DNA of 64,000 nt, taken from positions 1-64,000 of the forward strand of contig JANXTY010000036.1 of the NCBI GenBank assembly GCA_025352145.1. Direction: 5' to 3'. The stretch is from Oxalobacteraceae bacterium (GTDB taxonomy: Bacteria; Pseudomonadota; Gammaproteobacteria; Burkholderiales; Burkholderiaceae_D). Below are positions 25,711-35,478 of the stretch, piece after piece (positions within the stretch are counted from its first letter, which is position 1; every line of letters begins with the position of its first letter). A model generated the notes under the pieces. The model made no database searches, was not told the DNA's origin, and was given only the letters and a program-made list of their open reading frames with translations. Both the position numbers and the translations under genes were made by a program.

Positions 25711-27237
25711 ATGTATTTATCTCACTTCGGCCTTAGCCAGTCGCCTTTCGGTATCACCCCAAATCCTGATTTTTTCTTTACCGGCAATAAACGCGGGGAC
25801 ATTCTCGAAGCACTGATTTACGCCATTACGCATGGCGAAGGCATCATCAAAGTCACGGGTGAAGTCGGTAGTGGAAAGACCATGTTGTGCCGCATGCTCG
25901 AAGCCATGCTGCCGTCAAATGTAGTGGTGATCTACCTGATAAACCCCACCCTCAATCCCAAAGAAGTGGTGTATGCCCTTGCCAGCGAACTGGGTATCGA
26001 CACCAATGAGAAGCGTGTCGATCAAGTGATTCGTCTACTGCAAACCGATCTCATTACAAAACACGTCACCAACAGGCAGGTGGTGTTATTGGTGGAGGAA
26101 GCGCAAGCCATGCCGTTGGCAACATTAGAAGAAATTCGCCTGTACTCCAACCTGGAAACGGCCCATCACAAGCTGCTCCAGATCGTCCTGTTCGGCCAAC
26201 CGGAGCTTAATGAAAGCCTGGCCTTGCCCCGCATGCGCCAACTTAAGGAACGGATCACTCACAGCTTTGACGTGCCTCCATTGACACTGGCGGTCATCCC
26301 GGAATTTTTGATGTTTCGTATGCAGGCAGCGGGTTATCATGGGCCCGATATTTTCAGCAAAAGCGCGATCAAACTATTAGCAACGGTATCCGAAGGCATC
26401 GTTCGACGAATTTGCATTTTGGCTGATAAATCTTTGCTGGCAGCCTTTGCAAATAATACCCATACCATTACCGCAAAACATATCAAGGCAGCCATTCGGG
26501 ACAGCGAGTTTTCGGATGCCGTCGCGCGGTCTCAGCGACGAAAATTGACCATCATCCTAATTTTATTGATCTCCATTGCCAGTATTGCAGCAGGCGCATG
26601 GAATTTTTTCGGGCCATCCATCCTCAACTCGGTGCTTGCAATACGTTCAGTCAAACCCGCTGTCAAAACGAGCGTCCTCCCTACCCCCGTTACCGTTGCT
26701 GCCTTAGTTTCTCCCGTAACCACCACCACGCTAACGCCGCCCATTGTCACGCCAGCTGCGGCCCCCGAAAATCCCGCCCCGATTGCGGTGCTTCAGAAAC
26801 AAGCCAGCGAGGCGATAGAAAAAACATCGGCCCCACTTCTCGCTGTCGCATCGCAAGCACTGCCGGTGCCAACCCCTACCAGCGGATTTTTACGGCAACG
26901 TTTACTCGCATCAAAGAACTGGCTGGACAACGAAGAAGCGGCCCATTTCAGCATTCAAATCACGTTAATGGTAGGCGATAAACTTCCATTGATAGAACAA
27001 TTTTTAAACAAAACACAGTCCGAAATCGGTACCGAGAAACTGTATGTCTATCCTAGCCGTGCGGGCACTACACCCCGTTACGGCGTTCTTTACGGTAGTT
27101 TTTCAACACGCGCAGAAGCCAACGCGACCCTGTCCACATTGGCAAAACAGTGGGGTTACCGCCCACAGCTGCGCACTATCAGCGGGATCAGGGAAGAAAT
27201 TAGGCGTACTAATAGCGACGATTTGTGGACTCAGTAA
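25711..27237 (+). CDS. ExeA/MshM-like AAA ATPase with C-terminal SPOR-like domain
   Basis: 508 residues. It opens MYLSHFGLSQSPFGITPNPDFFFTGN, like MshM. Walker A is GEVGSGKT (about 50-57) and Walker B VVLLVEEAQAMP. One membrane span follows at about 276-297 (LTIILILLISIASIAAGAWNFF), then a Pro/Thr/Ala-rich periplasmic linker, and finally a SPOR-like fold (HFSIQITLMVGDKLPLIEQF to YGVLYGSFSTRAEANATLSTL). SPOR domains bind denuded peptidoglycan, so the product could couple ATP hydrolysis to wall remodelling for secretin insertion. A 10-bp duplication (25641-25660) lies in the leader. Confidence 0.87.
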   Translation: MYLSHFGLSQSPFGITPNPDFFFTGNKRGDILEALIYAITHGEGIIKVTGEVGSGKTMLCRMLEAMLPSNVVVIYLINPTLNPKEVVYALASELGIDTNEKRVDQVIRLLQTDLITKHVTNRQVVLLVEEAQAMPLATLEEIRLYSNLETAHHKLLQIVLFGQPELNESLALPRMRQLKERITHSFDVPPLTLAVIPEFLMFRMQAAGYHGPDIFSKSAIKLLATVSEGIVRRICILADKSLLAAFANNTHTITAKHIKAAIRDSEFSDAVARSQRRKLTIILILLISIASIAAGAWNFFGPSILNSVLAIRSVKPAVKTSVLPTPVTVAALVSPVTTTTLTPPIVTPAAAPENPAPIAVLQKQASEAIEKTSAPLLAVASQALPVPTPTSGFLRQRLLASKNWLDNEEAAHFSIQITLMVGDKLPLIEQFLNKTQSEIGTEKLYVYPSRAGTTPRYGVLYGSFSTRAEANATLSTLAKQWGYRPQLRTISGIREEIRRTNSDDLWTQ

Positions 27238-27241
27238 GTTG

Positions 27242-27270
27242 CATTAGCCACCACAAAACTACGGCTAATG
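27242..27270 (+). other. Intergenic hairpin between the ATPase and secretin genes
   Basis: A perfect 8-bp inverted repeat, cattagcc/ggctaatg (27242-27249, 27263-27270), lies 5 bp after the ATPase stop. There is no T-run, so it may be a weak terminator, a processing signal or chance. Confidence 0.35.
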
Positions 27271-27390
27271 TTAATGGAATACATGAAATATTGCGCCTAA
27301 CTGATGATTCTAGAATAGAATTCCTTATCGCAAATATGCAATTTCCTCATTGCAAACTGCCTTGGATGTTGGGATGCCTGGATACTATTA

Positions 27391-29199
27391 ATGACTAAAT
27401 TCTCCGCCATCATCTGTTGCAGCGTTCTAGCGGCATGCGGCACAACAGCGATTCCGCCATCGCCAAGCCACATTAGTGAGAAGCTGCAACCAACGAACAC
27501 CATCCCGGAGCTGGTCCAGCAAAGTCCTACCATCCACGCGCCTAAGCCGACACCAAAGGTCGAAACTTACAGCGTGACTGTGTATAAAGTGCCGGTGCAA
27601 TCGCTTCTGTTCGCCCTGGCACGCGATGCCAAATTAAATGTGGATATCCATCCTGATATCGAGGGTGAAGTCACCCTGAATGCACTCGATCAGACGCTCC
27701 CGCAATTGCTGACCCGTATCGCAAAGCAAGTCGATATGCGCTATGAATTGGATGGGCCGAATTTGATTGTGTTGCCGGATACGGCTTTTTTGCGTAACTA
27801 CAAAATTGATTACGTCAATATCAGCCGCAACACCACAGGGAAAGTCAGCATCGCAACCCAAATCGGCACTACCGGAGGAGGTACGGGTGGCGGGGAAGGC
27901 AATAATAATTCCACCACGTCGGTATCGAATATATCGAACAATCATTTTTGGGAAGTCCTGGAAAAAAATATCAAAGACATCCTGAAAGAAACCGACAAAC
28001 TCGTCATCAAATCACGGTCGGAAAGCACGAATGACCGACAGTCCCAAAAGGACGATCAAGCGGGCAACAAGAGTGGAACCGCACCTACTGCAGGATCTGC
28101 AGGGAATCCATCCCAGCAAGGTGGCGCGACCCAACAAACAAGCAGCAACCAGCAAGTGTCGGAAACTGAGCGTGCCGCATCGGTGATCGTCAACGCAGAA
28201 ACGGGTTTGGTTGCCATACGTGCGACTAGTCGGCAACATGACAAAATCCAGGAATTTCTCGATTTGATTATGTCCAGCGCCAAACGCCAGGTGTTGATCG
28301 AAGCGACCATCGTCGAAGTACAGCTCAATGATCAATATCAGCAAGGTATCAATTGGTCCAGAGTCAGCAACAGCAGATCATCGGGCCCCTCTCTGACACA
28401 GGGACAAATTGGCACCAACTCGCTGCCCAGCAACGTGGTTCCGGGAACGACACCCGGCATGTTTTTATTGAACTACCTCAAACCAATGTCGGGCATCGGC
28501 GATATCACCGCCACCATTCAACTGCTGGAGTCATTTGGCAAAGTGAAGGTATTATCCAGTCCCAAAATTAGCGTACTAAACAACCAGACTGCTTTGCTCA
28601 AAGTGGTGGATAACCGGGTCTATTTCACCATCAACGCGACCATTACACCCGCCACTGCCACTGCAGCAGAAATCCGCACCTATAGTTCCAGTCTCAATAC
28701 AGTGCCTGTTGGTTTTGTCATGAGCGTGACGCCACAGATTGCCGATAGCGACGAAGTCACGCTCAATGTGCGTCCAAGTATTTCCCGCATCATCGGTTAT
28801 GTCCAGGATCCCAACCCGGTGCTGGCAGCCGCGTCCGTCGTGAGCAATGTCCCGGTCATTCAATCGCGCGAAATGGAGTCGATACTCAAGGTAAGCAGTG
28901 GCCAGATTGCTGTCATGGGCGGCTTGATGCAAGACACCGTGGACAATTTGAAAGATGCCGTGCCGGGACTGAACAAAATTCCCTTGGTAGGCGATGCCTT
29001 TGCCTATCGCAACGAAACTAGCACCAAAACCGAACTGGTGATTTTCATGCGTCCGGTGGTAGTGAAAGACGCCAGCATCAGCGGCGATTATAAGAATTTT
29101 CGCTATCTGCTTCCCGACGAAACGCCACTTAATAAACAACCTTACTCTGAAACCGCTCCCTCACCCAAGCCTGGAAAAACCAAGGCAGCCGGTTCATGA
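27391..29199 (+). CDS. Type IV pilus/T2SS-like secretin lipoprotein
   Basis: 602 residues. The signal peptide carries a lipobox (VLAAC, Cys16). Domains in order are an STN-like domain (about 60-130, VPVQSLLFALARDAKLNVDIHPDIEGEVTLN), a Gly-rich spacer, a low-complexity Gln/Ser/Gly stretch (about 210-255), an N1-like domain (VNAETGLVAIRATSRQHDKIQEFL) and a secretin core (VLIEATIVEVQLNDQYQQGINW to VSSGQIAVMGGLM, then IPLVGDAFAYRNETSTKTELVIFMRP). It is an MshL paralogue, clearly diverged. Its stop overlaps the next start (ATGA). Confidence 0.9.
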   Translation: MTKFSAIICCSVLAACGTTAIPPSPSHISEKLQPTNTIPELVQQSPTIHAPKPTPKVETYSVTVYKVPVQSLLFALARDAKLNVDIHPDIEGEVTLNALDQTLPQLLTRIAKQVDMRYELDGPNLIVLPDTAFLRNYKIDYVNISRNTTGKVSIATQIGTTGGGTGGGEGNNNSTTSVSNISNNHFWEVLEKNIKDILKETDKLVIKSRSESTNDRQSQKDDQAGNKSGTAPTAGSAGNPSQQGGATQQTSSNQQVSETERAASVIVNAETGLVAIRATSRQHDKIQEFLDLIMSSAKRQVLIEATIVEVQLNDQYQQGINWSRVSNSRSSGPSLTQGQIGTNSLPSNVVPGTTPGMFLLNYLKPMSGIGDITATIQLLESFGKVKVLSSPKISVLNNQTALLKVVDNRVYFTINATITPATATAAEIRTYSSSLNTVPVGFVMSVTPQIADSDEVTLNVRPSISRIIGYVQDPNPVLAAASVVSNVPVIQSREMESILKVSSGQIAVMGGLMQDTVDNLKDAVPGLNKIPLVGDAFAYRNETSTKTELVIFMRPVVVKDASISGDYKNFRYLLPDETPLNKQPYSETAPSPKPGKTKAAGS

Positions 29200-30746
29200 G
29201 TTTATTAATGCAAGCGCTTAAAAAAGCGGAGCATGCCAAAAAAAATGGCCTGCCTTCCGATGACGCGCTGGCACAAGCAGAATCGCCCAAAATACTGGAT
29301 GAGGCCTTGGCCTTAACACCCAAGGAATCCGATGCCGCGATCGTGAATAGCGCCGCCGTTGAGAAAAAAACGCCACTCCCTACGCTGCTACCCGAGTCCA
29401 CAGAAATACCTGAACTAACGCTCGTATTTGAACCCGCAGGCCCAAGCGACCAAAAAAATCCCGTCGAACAAAAATTGGATGCCGATGCACTATTGGTGCC
29501 GAGCGAGGTCAAGCAGGCCCCCACAGCGTTCGCCACATTAATGCCGGACAACAAGGCGACCAGCAGCGCACCCACCACTGTAAAGACACCTGAACCATCG
29601 CCTATTCCGCCTCGTCCCACCACGCCAAAAATTAGCCTTGAACAGCAGCAAGCCGCAGAGCAAGAAGCAAAAAAAATAGTGGCGTCACAGCAAAAAGCGC
29701 AGTCGGTTTTTTCTTCAAAACAAGCACCACGTAAGCGGCCTGTTTTCATGATCGCCAGCCTCAGTGTGGCCGTGGCCGCTTTACTTGGCTTATCCGGCTA
29801 TTTTTATTGGCAAATCGCCGGACAATCTCCTCCGATTCTGACGACAGCGACACCCAATCCTCAGCCTTTGCCTGCCGCCCCAATAGAAACCCCACCGGTA
29901 CCATCCGCCCCATCGGTAACTGCTAGCGCATCGACATCCCCACCAGGTGGCGCCGCCCCCGAAAATGTGCCATCTCCAGCAAAAAACACTTTGGCAGCCG
30001 TCTTAGTAGAAGTTGCCAGCGCGCCGGAAACTCACGCAAAAAAGGGCGTTGTTGTAGCCGATGCGATAGATCCCCAAAACAAGCTGCTGCCTGCGAAAAA
30101 GACGCCTCTCCCCTCATCAGGGCCAGCCCAGAACGAATCCATTAAAGTCCTGCACAATAGCAGCGGCAATCAAATCAATCCTGTGTTGCAAAGCGCCTAT
30201 CAATTTTTTCAATCCGGCGACACAACGGCCGCAAAGCAGCAGTACGACAAGGTTTTGCAACAAGATGCGAACAATCGCGACGCCTTACTCGGCTTGGCCG
30301 CCATTGCCTTAGGGCAGAAACAAGCATCCGAGGCTGCGACCTATTACGTCCGGCTGCTGGAGCTTGATCCGGGCGATCCCGATGCGATTGGCGGACTCAC
30401 CAGTTTGCAGCAAGGTAATTCCGAACAGATAGAAAGCCGCTTGAAGAAAATTCTCGCGCAAAATCCCAACGCTAGTGCAGTGCTGTTCGTCCTGGGCAAT
30501 GTATACGCGCGCCAGGCGCGTTGGTCTGATGCGCAGCAAACCTATTTCCGCGCCTTTGGCAGTGCCCCTGACAACGCTGATTACGCCTTCAATTTAGCCG
30601 TCAGCCTAGACCGGCTGAACCAAAGCAAGCTGGCGCTCGACTACTATCAGCGAGCACTCTCTCTGGATAAAAAAAATGCAGGCAATTTCGCCAGAAATTC
30701 CGTGCAAGCCCGTGTCACAGAGCTGCAATCTTCTATTAATAATTAA
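29196..30746 (+). CDS. MshN-like bitopic TPR protein
   Basis: 516 residues. The cytoplasmic N-terminus MSLLMQALKKAEHAKKNGLP is the short motif seen at the start of pilus-associated TPR proteins. A long Ala/Pro-rich stretch precedes a membrane span (about 184-205, VFMIASLSVAVAALLGLSGYFYW). After a Pro-rich linker, three or more TPRs occupy residues about 330-510 (AYQFFQSGDTTAAKQQYDKVL, ALGQKQASEAATYYVRLLEL, FNLAVSLDRLNQSKLALDYYQRAL). It is translationally coupled to the secretin and probably stabilises secretin or platform assembly. Confidence 0.82.
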   Translation: MSLLMQALKKAEHAKKNGLPSDDALAQAESPKILDEALALTPKESDAAIVNSAAVEKKTPLPTLLPESTEIPELTLVFEPAGPSDQKNPVEQKLDADALLVPSEVKQAPTAFATLMPDNKATSSAPTTVKTPEPSPIPPRPTTPKISLEQQQAAEQEAKKIVASQQKAQSVFSSKQAPRKRPVFMIASLSVAVAALLGLSGYFYWQIAGQSPPILTTATPNPQPLPAAPIETPPVPSAPSVTASASTSPPGGAAPENVPSPAKNTLAAVLVEVASAPETHAKKGVVVADAIDPQNKLLPAKKTPLPSSGPAQNESIKVLHNSSGNQINPVLQSAYQFFQSGDTTAAKQQYDKVLQQDANNRDALLGLAAIALGQKQASEAATYYVRLLELDPGDPDAIGGLTSLQQGNSEQIESRLKKILAQNPNASAVLFVLGNVYARQARWSDAQQTYFRAFGSAPDNADYAFNLAVSLDRLNQSKLALDYYQRALSLDKKNAGNFARNSVQARVTELQSSINN

Positions 30747-30936
30747 CGGGGTATGACGATCAAAGAAATGACTCGCACCACCAAACCCATACTTTCGTCG
30801 TCATTTCCCCCCCTATTTTTGATATTGACGCCCTGCACGCCCTCTGAACTAATGCTTTCTTATTGCCATCCTATTTTCATCTGATGCAAAATAGACCGTC
30901 CTGTTCCTGATCAACCTTAATGAAAACAATGTAGCG

Positions 30937-32640
30937 ATGGCAGAACAACCCAAACTTCCCTTAGGAAAACTGCTGATACAGAAAGGCGTCATCAGTGAAG
31001 ATCAGCTGCGCATTGCTCTCATTGAGCAAAAACGGAACGGCAATCCTTTAGGCAAACAACTGATCGGGCTAGGCTTCGTTACCGAAGCCACAATCCGTGA
31101 AGCATTGAGTGAAAATCTCAACCAACAAAGCACCGATTTAACGAGTATCGTGGTCGATGGCGCCGCTATCAAGCTCATTCCCAAAGACATCGCGAAACGC
31201 TATCACGTGTTCCCGGTCAATTACGACAAAGAGCAATCGGTTCTGATGTTGGCGATGTCTGATACGGCAAATATTGTGGCGCTCGATCAAATCAGCGCCA
31301 TGCTGGGCAAAGCAATTACAGTGGCACCCATGCTGGCCGGCGAGACGGAAATTGCCAAGGCGATTGACCAATATTACGGCTTCGAATTATCGATTGACGG
31401 CATTTTGCATGAGATCGAAACCGGCGAAATAAATTACCAAAGTCTGCAATCTACCTCCGATGAATATAGTCAGCCGCTAGTGCGGTTGATGGATGCGTTA
31501 CTGGCCGAAGCGGTGCAGATGAACGCCTCCGATATTCACTTTGAACCGGAACAATTTTTCCTGCGTATTCGTTATCGCATCGATGGCATTCTGCGTCAAA
31601 TTCGCAGTCTGCATAAAAATTATTGGCCCGCGATGGCGGTGCGCCTCAAAGTCATGAGCGATATGAATATCGCCGAAATGCGTACACCACAGGATGGCCG
31701 CATCTCTATTACTTTTTCAGGTCGGCAAATTGATTTTCGTGCTGCGGCTCAGCCGACCTCGCATGGGGAAAATTTCGTCTTGCGGATTCTCGACAGGCAA
31801 AAAGGCGTCGTCCCATTAGAAGGTCTCGGCCTTGATGATCATGGACTAACGCTACTCAAGTTAATGATTGCCAGGCCGGAAGGCATTATCCTTGTGACTG
31901 GTCCTACCGGCAGCGGTAAAACTACCACCCTGTATTCCATTCTCAATCACGTCAATACCGAGAACGTCAACATTATGACACTGGAAGACCCGGTCGAATA
32001 TCCGATGCCGATGATTCGCCAGACATCGGTCAATGAAGCCGCCAAAATGGGGTTTGCAAGTGGAATTCGTTCGATGATGCGGCAAGATCCCGACATTATT
32101 CTGGTGGGGGAAATCCGCGATAAAGAAACTGCCGAGATGGCATTTAGCGCAGCCATGACCGGCCACCAAGTTTATTCCACACTGCATACCAACTCGGCCA
32201 TCGGCGCAATACCGCGCCTGCTCGACATTGGCATCCTGCCTGATCTCATGGCGGGCAACATCATCGGCATTGTGTCGCAACGTTTGATACGCAAGCTCTG
32301 TCCGTACTGCAAAGAATCGGTGCAAGCCGACGAGGTCGAACGCCGGTTGTTAGGACTCGCCGCAGGCCATCCAGAAACCACGATCTACCACGCTGTTGGT
32401 TGTGACCGTTGCGAACATCAAGGTTATAGGGGGCGCTTGAGCATCCTCGAAATACTTAAACTCAATAGCGACATTGATGACTTGATCGGACGCCGCGCAC
32501 CTACGCGTGAACTGCGGGCCACGGCGCTAGCGCACGGCTTTCTCCCGTTGGTAGAAGATGGCATACGCCGCGTTCTTGACGGCACGACGACGTTGGACGA
32601 AATCTCTCGTGTAGTTGACCTTACCGACAGATTAGGCTGA
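30937..32640 (+). CDS. GspE/PilB-family assembly ATPase
   Basis: 567 residues. An N-terminal MshEN-like domain (LGKLLIQKGVISEDQLRIALIEQKRNGNPLG) precedes the core: Walker A GPTGSGKTTTLY, Asp box MTLEDPVEYPMP, Walker B DPDIILVGEIRDKETA, His box VYSTLHTNS, and the zinc tetracysteine CPYC plus CDRCEHQGYRGR. It is the same length as MshE but diverged, so it is a dedicated motor. The MshEN motif suggests possible c-di-GMP control. The 190-bp leader contains imperfect hairpins (for example ctatttt/aaaatag near 30870-30893) and may hold an internal promoter. Confidence 0.92.
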   Translation: MAEQPKLPLGKLLIQKGVISEDQLRIALIEQKRNGNPLGKQLIGLGFVTEATIREALSENLNQQSTDLTSIVVDGAAIKLIPKDIAKRYHVFPVNYDKEQSVLMLAMSDTANIVALDQISAMLGKAITVAPMLAGETEIAKAIDQYYGFELSIDGILHEIETGEINYQSLQSTSDEYSQPLVRLMDALLAEAVQMNASDIHFEPEQFFLRIRYRIDGILRQIRSLHKNYWPAMAVRLKVMSDMNIAEMRTPQDGRISITFSGRQIDFRAAAQPTSHGENFVLRILDRQKGVVPLEGLGLDDHGLTLLKLMIARPEGIILVTGPTGSGKTTTLYSILNHVNTENVNIMTLEDPVEYPMPMIRQTSVNEAAKMGFASGIRSMMRQDPDIILVGEIRDKETAEMAFSAAMTGHQVYSTLHTNSAIGAIPRLLDIGILPDLMAGNIIGIVSQRLIRKLCPYCKESVQADEVERRLLGLAAGHPETTIYHAVGCDRCEHQGYRGRLSILEILKLNSDIDDLIGRRAPTRELRATALAHGFLPLVEDGIRRVLDGTTTLDEISRVVDLTDRLG

Positions 32641-32676
32641 TGAAACGAATGGAGTCGATTTAATGGAATTCTCATC

Positions 32677-33882
32677 ATGGTGATGTATGCCTACCAATCC
32701 ATGGATGCCAACGGCAATACGATTCGCGGCAACATGGATGCCACCAATTTATCCGATCTGGAGATGCGTCTCAAACGCGTCGATCTCGACCTGATTGACT
32801 GCAAGGTACAGAGCCAAAAAACTTTTTCCATGGGCAAAGGAAAAGTAAGCCGCAAGGATCTGATCAATTTTTGTTTTCACATGGAACAAATGACAGGTTC
32901 CGGCGTGCCCATTTTGGAAGGCTTGAGCGACCTGCGCGACAGCTCGGACAGCCCACGCTTTCGCGAAGTCGTAGCCGATCTGATCGAAAACATCGAGAAT
33001 GGCTCCCAAATGTCAGAGGCAATGGCGCGCTATCCGACCATTTTTAATCGGGCTTTCACCAGCCTGATCACCGCAGCAGAACACAGCGGAAAAATGTCCG
33101 AAATATTTAAAAATCTCAGCGAAGGGCTCAAATGGCAAGATGAGTTAGCAGCGCAGACCAAAAAAATTGTCATGTATCCGGCCTTCGTTGGCACCATCGT
33201 ACTAGGGGTCACTTTTTTTCTGATGATCTATCTGGTTCCACAACTGACCGGATTTATCAAAAACATGGGGCAAGAATTGCCGCTCCACACGAAGGCACTC
33301 ATCTTCGTATCCGATATCTGTATCCGTTTCTGGTATGTCATTCTCGCAACCCCGATATTGATCTATGTCGGCAGTGTCATCCTGCTCAAAAACAGCGCAC
33401 AAGCCCGTTATCGGGCCGATGAATACATACTTCGAATCTGGATGGTGGGTCCCGTCTTACATAAAATTATCTTGGCCCGGTTCGCCACTTTTTTTGCCTT
33501 GATGTATGCATCCGGCATCACTGTATTGGAGTGCATACGCTTATCCGAAGACATCGTTAATAATGAGGCCGTTGCAGACAGCTTGAAACGCGCAGGCCAA
33601 ATGATTTCGGAAGGACAGGGCGTGACGGCCGCGTTTCAAAATACGGGGATGTTTCCTCCCTTGGTGATCCGTATGCTCAAGGTTGGCGAGACCACAGGGG
33701 CTCTCGACACAGCATTGCGCAACGTCGCCTATTTCTATAATCGGGAAGTCAAAGAAATGATTGAAAAAGTACAGGCCATGATCGAACCTATCATGACGGT
33801 AGTGCTGGGATTGATTCTGGGCTGGATCATGATCTCGGTACTGGGTCCGATCTATGACACGATCAGTAAAATAAAGACCTGA
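32677..33882 (+). CDS. GspF/PilC-family platform protein
   Basis: 401 residues. Two GspF repeats: about 65-190 (FCFHMEQMTGSGVPILEGLSDL) and about 265-395 (FATFFALMYASGITVLECIRL, LVIRMLKVGETTGALDTAL). Three membrane spans occur near 167-190, 215-237 and 370-395. The short N-terminal domain begins MYAYQSMDANGNTIRG. It is the partner of the adjacent ATPase. ATG 32677 or ATG 32683 could start it; neither has a clear ribosome binding site. Confidence 0.9.
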   Translation: MVMYAYQSMDANGNTIRGNMDATNLSDLEMRLKRVDLDLIDCKVQSQKTFSMGKGKVSRKDLINFCFHMEQMTGSGVPILEGLSDLRDSSDSPRFREVVADLIENIENGSQMSEAMARYPTIFNRAFTSLITAAEHSGKMSEIFKNLSEGLKWQDELAAQTKKIVMYPAFVGTIVLGVTFFLMIYLVPQLTGFIKNMGQELPLHTKALIFVSDICIRFWYVILATPILIYVGSVILLKNSAQARYRADEYILRIWMVGPVLHKIILARFATFFALMYASGITVLECIRLSEDIVNNEAVADSLKRAGQMISEGQGVTAAFQNTGMFPPLVIRMLKVGETTGALDTALRNVAYFYNREVKEMIEKVQAMIEPIMTVVLGLILGWIMISVLGPIYDTISKIKT

Positions 33883-33898
33883 TTTCGAAAGGACCGTC

Positions 33899-35476
33899 TT
33901 GCCTAAGCAACTGCTCTATCTCACCAATAATGTACTTACCGCCACGATGTGGCAGGAGAGCAAGCTTGCTGTCGGTCCGACATTTGAAAACAATGCGCAA
34001 GGGTGGGAGGAATTTTCAACCTATCTGGCTAACACCTCCCGCAACATCCGCACCTATTTGTTGACGGATTTAATTGAGGAAGACTTTCAGCGCGAAAACA
34101 TTCCCCATGTTTTGGGTAGCGCAAAGACCGCCTTAATCCAGCGCCGCCTGAATCAACTGTATCGTGAAACTCCTTTCCGGCATTTCAGTAGCCAGGGCCG
34201 TGAAGACAGCGGTCGTCGAGATGACCGTATGTTGTTTAGTGCGCTCACCAACGCAGAACTGCCGAAGCCTTGGTTAGAAGCAATCTCGATGCAAAAAATA
34301 CCGCTCGTAGGTATCTATTCTGTTTCACTGCTCGCCCCCTTATTAAGCAAAAAATTATCCCTTGATTCTGGCCACCTGCTGCTAGTTACCCATCAATCGG
34401 CGGGCTTAAGATCCAGTTATTTTTATAATGGTTATCTCAAATTTAGCCGCCTGACACCAGTAGCGGCACAGGATGTAGAAGCCGTGACCGAGATCACCAT
34501 GCTGGAAATGGCGAAGACCCGTCAGTTCTTAACAAGCACACGTCTGGTTGGATACAACGACCTGGTCCATGTCGTCATTCTGGCAAATAAAAAAACGCTG
34601 CCCATCCTGGAATCGCGCTGTGAAAATACACCTAAAATAATGCACCGCATTATCGACCTCGATCGAGCAACCATGACGTTGCGACAAAAAAATTTGCTCG
34701 GTATCGACTTGTGCGATGCGCTATTTTTGTCCCTGCTGGCACGTAATACACCCGCCGACCATTACCCCCAATTTGAAACGAAGCGGTTTTATACGGTATG
34801 GCAAGCGCGCACCTATTTGTACGTTCTCAGCTTCATCACCTTCATGGGTGCATTAGTGTGGAGCGGCGCCAATAGCCTGGCGGCCCGCAAGGCGTCAAAC
34901 CAAACCGCCCAATTATCCTCAGAAGCAAACATAGCCCATACACGCTACCAGGCCGTCATGAAAAACATGCCGCCCACCATCGCGCCGTCTAGTCAAATGA
35001 AGGCAGCGGTCAGCATCGATGAAATGATTGCGCAAAACGTACCGACCCCGACCATGCTTCTTGGCATCATTAGTAACGCGTTGGAACACAGCCCGCAAAT
35101 TCGATTGAATAACCTGCGCTGGCAAACGAGCGAAACAGATGGTGCAACATTAAACCTGGCTGACTTGGCAAACCTCCCGCTGCCATCCGCCACAGAAACG
35201 ACACCGCCCTCTGGCGCGCTCATCGGAATTCCCAAGAAACCATTCGAAATGGTGGTGATAGAAGGGGAAGCATTGACGTTTAAGGAGGATTATCGCCGTG
35301 CATTAGAAGTGGTTCGCAAATTCACCGCAGACCTGAACCGCAATAAGCAGATACAAGCAACTATTACCCGACAACCACTCGATATCAGACCGCTTGTAAA
35401 ACTCGAAGGCCAAGCCGGTAAAGAAGACGAGGCGGCAAAAGCCCAATTCGCGTTAACGCTGATCTGGAAACCATAA
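33899..35476 (+). CDS. Fused PilM/PilN (GspL)-like protein, TTG start
   Basis: 525 residues from a TTG preceded by AAAGGA at proper spacing; the next ATG is 16 codons in. Residues 1-300 are soluble and weakly reminiscent of actin-like PilM/GspL proteins (GIYSVSLLAPLLSKKLSLDSGHLLLVTHQSAGLRSSYFYNGYLKFSRL). A membrane span follows (about 304-326, YLYVLSFITFMGALVWSGANSL), then a coiled coil and a periplasmic PilN-like domain (MLLGIISNALEHSPQIRLNNLRWQ). It thus seems to combine what MshI and the PilN-like protein do separately in the MSHA locus. Remote homology only. Confidence 0.65.
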   Translation: MPKQLLYLTNNVLTATMWQESKLAVGPTFENNAQGWEEFSTYLANTSRNIRTYLLTDLIEEDFQRENIPHVLGSAKTALIQRRLNQLYRETPFRHFSSQGREDSGRRDDRMLFSALTNAELPKPWLEAISMQKIPLVGIYSVSLLAPLLSKKLSLDSGHLLLVTHQSAGLRSSYFYNGYLKFSRLTPVAAQDVEAVTEITMLEMAKTRQFLTSTRLVGYNDLVHVVILANKKTLPILESRCENTPKIMHRIIDLDRATMTLRQKNLLGIDLCDALFLSLLARNTPADHYPQFETKRFYTVWQARTYLYVLSFITFMGALVWSGANSLAARKASNQTAQLSSEANIAHTRYQAVMKNMPPTIAPSSQMKAAVSIDEMIAQNVPTPTMLLGIISNALEHSPQIRLNNLRWQTSETDGATLNLADLANLPLPSATETTPPSGALIGIPKKPFEMVVIEGEALTFKEDYRRALEVVRKFTADLNRNKQIQATITRQPLDIRPLVKLEGQAGKEDEAAKAQFALTLIWKP

Positions 35477-35478
35477 TC

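Noticed and set aside
28576-29749. Two long minus-strand open frames
   Set aside because: Antisense to the secretin and TPR genes, low-complexity Ser/Gly or His-rich products without motifs.
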